From Opitutus sp. GAS368 (GTDB taxonomy: Bacteria > Verrucomicrobiota > Verrucomicrobiae > Opitutales > UBA953): 9,037 bases of DNA. Positions 4,993-9,037 of the stretch are shown piece by piece. Every line of letters begins with the position of its first letter. Positions within the stretch are counted from its first letter, which is position 1. The notes under the pieces are model-generated. The model was not told the DNA's origin and made no database searches. It saw only the letters and a program-made list of their open reading frames with translations. A program made the translations under genes and the position numbers. The stretch lies in contig CALQQQ010000035.1 in NCBI GenBank assembly GCA_943332745.1, positions 1 through 9,037 of the forward strand, given 5' to 3'.

Positions 4993-6254
4993 CGGGCGGA
5001 AGGCAGGCGATCCTGCCAGGCGTCCGGGAGCCCGTGCCCGCGTAGGCGCGCGAGGACTTCGCCGACGAGATAAAGCGACCCGAGAACGACAATCGTCTCG
5101 CCCTTGGCGACGCATGCAGCCGGCGATGGGAAGAGTTCCGCAACCGACGCACGGCGCACCTCGCCACGGAAATCTGCCGGCACGAGCGCGGCGAGTTCCT
5201 CGACGGAGCACGAGCGTTCGTTGTCGGGACGCACGAGCACCAGGCGGCTGGCGGCCTTCGCGGCGGCAATCACAAGTGGCCGTGCTCGGTCGACGCCGAG
5301 AGCACCGACAATTACGGTCGAGGCATTCAGCGCGGCGAGTAGAGGGGCGACGGCGCGGATACCTTCTTCGTTGTGCGAGCCGTCGACAATCAGGCGACGT
5401 CCGTCGATGAGGCGGAATTCCTGCCAGCGGCCGGCCCACTCGATGGAGCGCAGCGCAGCGCGGGCCTTGGCTTCATCGATGGGCAGGCATTTCGCTAGCT
5501 CGCAGGCCAGCAGAGCCGCGCCGGCGTTGCGGCGCTGGTGTTCCCCGACGAGATTCGTTTCAGGCAGGCTCGAGGCAAAACGGTCGCGGACGAAATGGAG
5601 CGGTGCGCCGACTTCGCGGGCGCGGGCGACGATGACCGCTTCGGCTTCAGGCGGAACGTCACCCACGACGCAGGGTACGCCGGGCTTAATGATACCCGCC
5701 TTCTCGGCGGCGATGGCGGCGAGCGTCGGGCCGAGGTATTCCTGGTGGTCGAGTCCGATAGACGTGATCACGCAGACTTCTGGAGCGCAGACATTCGTGG
5801 CGTCGAGGCGGCCGCCGAGGCCCGTCTCGAGGATGGCGACGTCGACCTTCCGCTCGGCGAATTCCAGCAGCGCCGCGGCGGTGATGAGCTCAAAGAAGGT
5901 CGGCGCGTTTTCCGGGTCTTCGGCGCGGATGGCTTCGTAATGCGGGCGGAGGCGTTCGGCGAGGGCGACGACCGCAGTGTCGGATAGCGGGGCGCGGTCG
6001 ACCTGGATGCGTTCGCCGATGGCGACGAGGTGCGGGCTGGTGTAGAGGCCCGTGTGGCGACCCTGCGCGCGCTGGATTGCTTCGATCATCGCGGAGGTCG
6101 AACCCTTACCGTTCGTGCCGGCGATATGGAAACACGGCTGCGCGCTCTCGGGATTACCGATGCGGGCCGAGAGCAGACGCATGCGGTCCACGCCGAGTCG
6201 CGAGCCCAGATTACGTAGTCCCGTCAGCCAGCGGAGCGTCTCTTCTGGAGTCAT
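4989..6254 (-). CDS. folC: Bifunctional folylpolyglutamate synthase / dihydrofolate synthase family (FolC)
   Basis: A 421-residue Mur-ligase-type enzyme that adds glutamate to folates using ATP. Many bacterial members also make dihydrofolate from dihydropteroate. The P-loop is HIAGTNGKGST (43-53). Then follow YTSPHL (76-81), ILETGLGGRLDATN (about 142-155), SIGLDHQEYLGPT with the metal-binding histidine, and AAEKAGIIKPG. The C-terminal domain contains VDGSHNEEGI, where the family usually has DGAHN. Length is normal. The start is 17 nt after the accD stop, with CGGAG directly against the ATG, which is too close for an ideal ribosome-binding site. The 3' end overlaps the next gene by 4 nt. The accD-folC pairing is common in bacteria and supports an operon. 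Confidence 0.95.
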   Translation of the reverse strand: MTPEETLRWLTGLRNLGSRLGVDRMRLLSARIGNPESAQPCFHIAGTNGKGSTSAMIEAIQRAQGRHTGLYTSPHLVAIGERIQVDRAPLSDTAVVALAERLRPHYEAIRAEDPENAPTFFELITAAALLEFAERKVDVAILETGLGGRLDATNVCAPEVCVITSIGLDHQEYLGPTLAAIAAEKAGIIKPGVPCVVGDVPPEAEAVIVARAREVGAPLHFVRDRFASSLPETNLVGEHQRRNAGAALLACELAKCLPIDEAKARAALRSIEWAGRWQEFRLIDGRRLIVDGSHNEEGIRAVAPLLAALNASTVIVGALGVDRARPLVIAAAKAASRLVLVRPDNERSCSVEELAALVPADFRGEVRRASVAELFPSPAACVAKGETIVVLGSLYLVGEVLARLRGHGLPDAWQDRLPSAR

Positions 6255-6271
6255 CTCCGCGGCGGTCGCGC

Positions 6272-7144
6272 TCAGGCGCGGCTCTTCACGGCCTTCACCT
6301 TCACCTTACGGTGGGCGAGGGCGCGGAGGAGGCTGGCGAGCTTCGACTTCATCTCCTTGCGGTGGATGATCATGTCGATCAGGCCGCGCTTCAGGAGGAA
6401 CTCGGAAGACTGGAAGCCTTCGGGCAGATCCTGGTTGGTCGTCTCCTTGATCACGCGGGCGCCGGCGAAGCCGATGAGCGCGCCGGGTTCGGCGACGATG
6501 ACGTCACCGAGGGTCGCGTAGCTGGCCATGACGCCGGCCATCGTGGGATTGGTGAGGACAGCGATGTACGGTAGGCCGGCCGCACGGAGCTTTGCAAGGG
6601 CGGCGCTGGTCTTGGCCATCTGCATCAGGGAAAGGATACCTTCCTGCATGCGGGCGCCACCGGAGGCGCAGACGACGACGCACGGGCACTTCAGCTTGAT
6701 CGCGCGTTCGATGGCGCGGGTGACCTTCTCGCCGGCGACGGAGCCCATCGAGGCGCCCATGAACGAGAAGTCCATGATCGCGAGAGAGACCGGGAGGCCA
6801 TCCATCAGGCCATGGCCGCAAACGACTGAGTCGCGGAGGCCGGACTTCTTCTGGTGCTGGGCGAGGCGCTCGGGGTAGGAACCGCCGGCGGTGAATTTAA
6901 GGGGGTCCTTGGAGACCAGCTTGCTGTCGGTCTCCTTCCAGGAACCTTCGTCGATCAGGAGGGCGATGCGGCGCTTGGTGGACAGGCGCTCGTGGTAGCC
7001 GCTAACCGGGAAGACATTCCAGTTGGCCTCCAGGTCCTTGGTATAGACCATCTCGCCATCGAGGGGGCACTTGGTCCAGAGACCCGCCGGGATATCCTTC
7101 TTCTTAGGAGTCGGGGTGTGCGTGCGCTTGCGGAAGACGGCCAT
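6272..7144 (-). CDS. accD: Acetyl-CoA carboxylase carboxyltransferase beta subunit
   Basis: A 290-residue subunit that with AccA transfers carboxyl from biotin-BCCP to acetyl-CoA, giving malonyl-CoA for fatty acid synthesis. The crotonase-type core is well conserved: [18 protein letters not shown] (123-140), [11 protein letters not shown] (159-169), [38 protein letters not shown] and GFQSSEFLL. The start MAVFRKR is family-like. The N-terminal zinc ribbon is degenerate. Where E. coli has cysteines 27, 30, 46 and 49, this protein has C26, D29, F45 and S48 (KCPLDGE ... NVFPVSGYH), so it probably cannot hold zinc normally. In E. coli that ribbon contributes to nucleic-acid binding and complex function. 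The surrounding sequence aligns without gaps, so a frameshift or sequencing error is unlikely. First gene of the accD-folC-rluA cluster. Confidence 0.95.
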   Translation of the reverse strand: MAVFRKRTHTPTPKKKDIPAGLWTKCPLDGEMVYTKDLEANWNVFPVSGYHERLSTKRRIALLIDEGSWKETDSKLVSKDPLKFTAGGSYPERLAQHQKKSGLRDSVVCGHGLMDGLPVSLAIMDFSFMGASMGSVAGEKVTRAIERAIKLKCPCVVVCASGGARMQEGILSLMQMAKTSAALAKLRAAGLPYIAVLTNPTMAGVMASYATLGDVIVAEPGALIGFAGARVIKETTNQDLPEGFQSSEFLLKRGLIDMIIHRKEMKSKLASLLRALAHRKVKVKAVKSRA

Positions 7145-7251
7145 GGTGAATGCCCGGAGATTGAAGAGTTATCCGTGAAAGCGAAAGGGTAAACCTGCCC
7201 CATAACCCACGAAAACCGAGAGAAATGGGCATTTAACCCGACGTCGCTGGC
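7145..7251. other. Gap between the M20 peptidase gene and accD
   Basis: These 107 bp lie downstream of the peptidase stop and upstream of accD and should contain the accD promoter. On the minus strand TTTACC followed by ATAACT at 15 bp is a weak promoter-like pair, not strong enough to call. No clear terminator hairpin is visible. Confidence 0.4.
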
Positions 7252-8637
7252 TTAGCGCGGGCCGCGGTCGGTACCGGCGAGACGCTCAAGGAGTTTCTCG
7301 TAGGCGTTCACGGCGCGCTCGGCCATCACGAGCTCGAAGTTCTCGTTCGGGGCGTGCAGGTGAGACTCGGGCGTGAACAGGCCAATCATGACGGAATCGA
7401 GGCCGGTCTCGCGACGGATGTCGCCAATGATGGGCACGCTACCGCCTTCGCGGAGATAAAGCGGGCGCTTACCAAAAGCTTCGCCGATAGCCTTGTCGGC
7501 CTCGCGGAAGGCCTTAGCGAGCACAGGATTCTGGCCGGCCGGGGTGTTCGGGCGATCAGGCGGGCAGACGTAGTAGGCTGCATTGCCCTGCATCTCGATG
7601 AGGTCGACGCGCACGCCTTTCGGCGCGCGGGCATGGATGGCCGCGGCGACCTTGCGGTGCACATCGACGGGATCCTGGCCAGGGACGAGGCGGCAGGTGA
7701 TCTTGGCGAAGACCTTTGAGGGGATGACGGTCTTGGAGCCCTTACCCTGATAGCCGCCACCGATGCCATTGAACTCAAGCGTCGGCGCGAAGCGCACGGC
7801 TTCGAGGCCATCGAGGCCCGGAGCAGGATGGAGTTCGTCGACGCCGAGCGCGCGACGATAGCCGTCTTCGGTGAGCGGCAGCTTGCGGAGTTCTTCGCGT
7901 TCCCAGCGGGTCGGCTGTTCGACGCCGTCGTAGAAGCCTTCGACCGTGACGGCGTTATCGGCGTCATGCAGCGATGAGCAGAGTTCAGCCAGCGCCTGAA
8001 TGGGATTATAGACCGCGCCGCCGTGGAGGCCGGAGTGCAGGTCGGACTTCGGGCCGGTCAGGCCGACTTCGAGACCGATGATACCACGAAGGGCCGTCGT
8101 GATGACGATCTGGTCGGACGACGGTGAAGCGGTGTCGGAAAGGATGACACAGTCGGCTTCAGCGAGCTCAGCCTTATGATTGTGGAGAAACTCCGGGAAG
8201 CTCGGGGAACCAATCTCTTCTTCACCTTCAATCAGGAAGGTGATGCGGAGCGGCAGGTTCGGGCAGCGCTTGAGCAAGCGGGCGAGCGCCACGACCGCGA
8301 CCAGATGCGGTCCTTTGTTGTCGGCCGTGCCGCGACCCCAGATTTTGCCGTCGCGCACGACGGGCTCGAAGGCCGGGGAAGTCCAAAGGTTCAACGGATC
8401 GGCCGGCTGGACGTCGTAGTGACCATAGAGGACGATATGCGGCCATTCCTTCGGCCCGCGACGTCGGCCGAGTACGATCGGATGGAGGGGCGTCGGGATG
8501 ACTTCGACCTCGAGGCCGGCTTGCTTCAATAGTCCGCAGATGTGTTCACGTGCGCCGTCCATGCCCGCCTTGAAGGACGGGTCGGTGGACACGCTCGGGT
8601 GCTTCACGTAATCGATTAATTCGCGGACGAGATCCAT
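7252..8637 (-). CDS. M20 family metallopeptidase (PepV/CNDP-like dipeptidase group)
   Basis: A 461-residue cytosolic di-zinc peptidase. Metal and catalytic motifs are all present: YGHYDVQPAD with H73 and D75, GRGTADNKGP with bridging D106, IEGEEEIGSP with the general base around E139 and adjacent ligand E140, SDTA with D168, and SHLHAPNE with H428. The dimerisation (lid) domain lies between about 185 and 345 and includes DLHSGLHGGAVYNP (199-212) and IGGGYQGKGSKTVIP (292-306). YLREGGSVPII (394-404) is also typical. The family hydrolyses dipeptides or N-acyl amino acids. Substrate is not predictable from sequence. The start at 8637 begins the conserved MDLVRELIDYV. The longer upstream frame runs into repeat element 2 and is rejected. 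The leader is almost pure pyrimidine with no Shine-Dalgarno sequence. Confidence 0.92.
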   Translation of the reverse strand: MDLVRELIDYVKHPSVSTDPSFKAGMDGAREHICGLLKQAGLEVEVIPTPLHPIVLGRRRGPKEWPHIVLYGHYDVQPADPLNLWTSPAFEPVVRDGKIWGRGTADNKGPHLVAVVALARLLKRCPNLPLRITFLIEGEEEIGSPSFPEFLHNHKAELAEADCVILSDTASPSSDQIVITTALRGIIGLEVGLTGPKSDLHSGLHGGAVYNPIQALAELCSSLHDADNAVTVEGFYDGVEQPTRWEREELRKLPLTEDGYRRALGVDELHPAPGLDGLEAVRFAPTLEFNGIGGGYQGKGSKTVIPSKVFAKITCRLVPGQDPVDVHRKVAAAIHARAPKGVRVDLIEMQGNAAYYVCPPDRPNTPAGQNPVLAKAFREADKAIGEAFGKRPLYLREGGSVPIIGDIRRETGLDSVMIGLFTPESHLHAPNENFELVMAERAVNAYEKLLERLAGTDRGPR

Positions 8638-8684
8638 GGAGGGAAGTAAGGAGGGAAAGGGAGGAAGGGCAAGAGAGAGGCGGG
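8638..8684 (-). promoter_or_regulatory. Polypyrimidine leader upstream of the M20 peptidase gene
   Basis: On the plus strand this stretch is nearly all purine (GGAGGG, GGAGGGAAAGGGAGGAAGGG and GAGAGAGG runs, with only T8648, C8670 and C8682 as interruptions). The mRNA before the peptidase ATG is thus C/U-rich, with CCCTCC directly at the start codon and no purine-rich ribosome-binding site. It also lies between the gene and repeat element 2, where a promoter would be expected. Function is unknown. Confidence 0.5.
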
Positions 8685-8692
8685 CAGATGCA

Positions 8693-8943
8693 GTGCAAAG
8701 GTGCAAATGCGGCGGAGCCGCGTGCAAAAGTGCAAAGGTGGGATGCAAGTTAGGGGCCGGGGTGGGGGCCGGGGCAGGAAAACATTCCGGACTTCGGGTG
8801 CAGGGCTTAGGATCACCGACCCCCTAGGTGTGCACGCGCAGTTTCGGGTACGATAGTTGTATGCCTACCCCTACCCCCACCCCTATCCCTGGAAATACTT
8901 TTGCACCTTTGCACAGGCCGCAGGCCGATTTGCACCTTTGCAC
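8693..8943 (-). repeat. Structured palindromic intergenic repeat, element 2 (251 bp)
   Basis: Second copy of the family at 3953-4169, in reverse orientation. It has GTGCAAA heptamers at 8693, 8701, 8722 and 8730 around hairpin GCGGC-GGA-GCCGC (8709-8721), then GGGATGCAAG, a G-rich array (about 8752-8776), a core (8777-8862), a C-rich array (about 8863-8890), GGAAATAC, and inverted heptamers at 8900, 8908, 8929 and 8937 around hairpin GGCC-GCA-GGCC (8916-8926). Read on the minus strand it matches element 1 nearly base for base outside the arrays, core and loops. The core is about 40 bp longer than in element 1. It occupies the upstream region of the M20 peptidase gene. Confidence 0.9.
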
Positions 8944-8987
8944 TTTGTCCACTTACGCCCCTTGCCACTGCTTCGCAGCAGTTCACC

Positions 8988-9037
8988 ATGACAGCAGTTC
9001 CCCGCGACGAAGTCGCCCTATACTCGATACTCTCGCA
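8988..9037 (+). CDS. Possible start of an unidentified protein, cut by window edge
   Basis: ATG at 8988 opens a frame reading MTAVPRDEVALYSILS that continues past the window end. It follows repeat element 2 and a small hairpin in a position where a divergent gene would be expected. Codon choice is compatible with the neighbours. Sixteen residues are too few to recognise a family, and there is no Shine-Dalgarno sequence, so this is only a plausible gene start. Confidence 0.35.
   Translation, partial: MTAVPRDEVALYSILS

Larger units (their letters stand above)
8638..8987. other. 350-bp divergent intergenic region
   Basis: This region lies between the minus-strand peptidase gene and a possible plus-strand gene starting at 8988. 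It holds the polypurine/polypyrimidine tract (8638-8684), repeat element 2 (8693-8943), and a short tail (8944-8987) with a small triloop hairpin CTGC-TTC-GCAG just upstream of the candidate start. No clear promoter boxes were recognised. Any promoter for the peptidase must lie inside or beyond the repeat, or within the pyrimidine tract. Confidence 0.6.

Noticed and set aside
4993..5439. N-terminal extension of the RluA-family gene upstream of 4992
   Set aside because: It overlaps folC out of frame, is arginine-rich shadow sequence, and the ATGA coupling with the folC stop is a better start.
8616..8827. Short frames and an upstream extension of the M20 gene into repeat element 2
   Set aside because: The added residues come from the GTGCAAA heptamers and C-rich array. 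The conserved peptidase domain starts at the ATG at 8637.

Overview
The window is GC-rich bacterial chromosome carrying a run of housekeeping genes, one toxin-antitoxin pair and several copies of an unusual intergenic repeat. No gene fixes the phylum. High GC, genes starting without an AGGAGG ribosome-binding site, the four-helix-bundle (23S rRNA intervening-sequence type) gene and the accD-folC-rluA cluster would fit Verrucomicrobiota, perhaps Opitutae. This is an inference, not a demonstrated assignment.

Layout. A tRNA-Gln(CUG) on the minus strand is cut by the left edge (1-68). Next is a four-helix-bundle protein gene (253-666, +) bracketed by inverted (TAGGGG)n arrays at 149-180 and 668-693. 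The right-hand array touches the stop codon of a minus-strand AbrB-type antitoxin / Doc toxin operon (694-1358), which has a palindromic operator over its promoter. A 12-bp tandem repeat (1476-1523) separates this from patB/malY (1530-2693, -). Diverging from patB across 40 bp are ogt and comF (2734-3928, +), which overlap by 17 nt. The right half is a long minus-strand series in transcription order: M20 metallopeptidase (8637-7252), accD (7144-6272), folC (6254-4989) and an RluA-family pseudouridine synthase (4992-4186). The last three are closely packed and probably cotranscribed. They link the first committed step of fatty-acid synthesis, folate polyglutamylation and RNA modification. A possible plus-strand gene starts at 8988 and runs off the window.

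The most interesting content is non-coding. Two elements, 3953-4169 and 8693-8943, are reverse-complement copies of one family. Each has GTGCAAA heptamers around triloop hairpins, then a G-rich array, a variable core, a C-rich array, and mirrored heptamers and hairpin. The hairpin stems are conserved between copies while the loops differ. The G-rich arms closely resemble the arrays around the four-helix-bundle gene. A testable hypothesis is that this gene is carried by, or mobilises, the repeat family, as RAYT transposases do for REP sequences. AccD is also odd: its zinc ribbon keeps only one of four cysteines.
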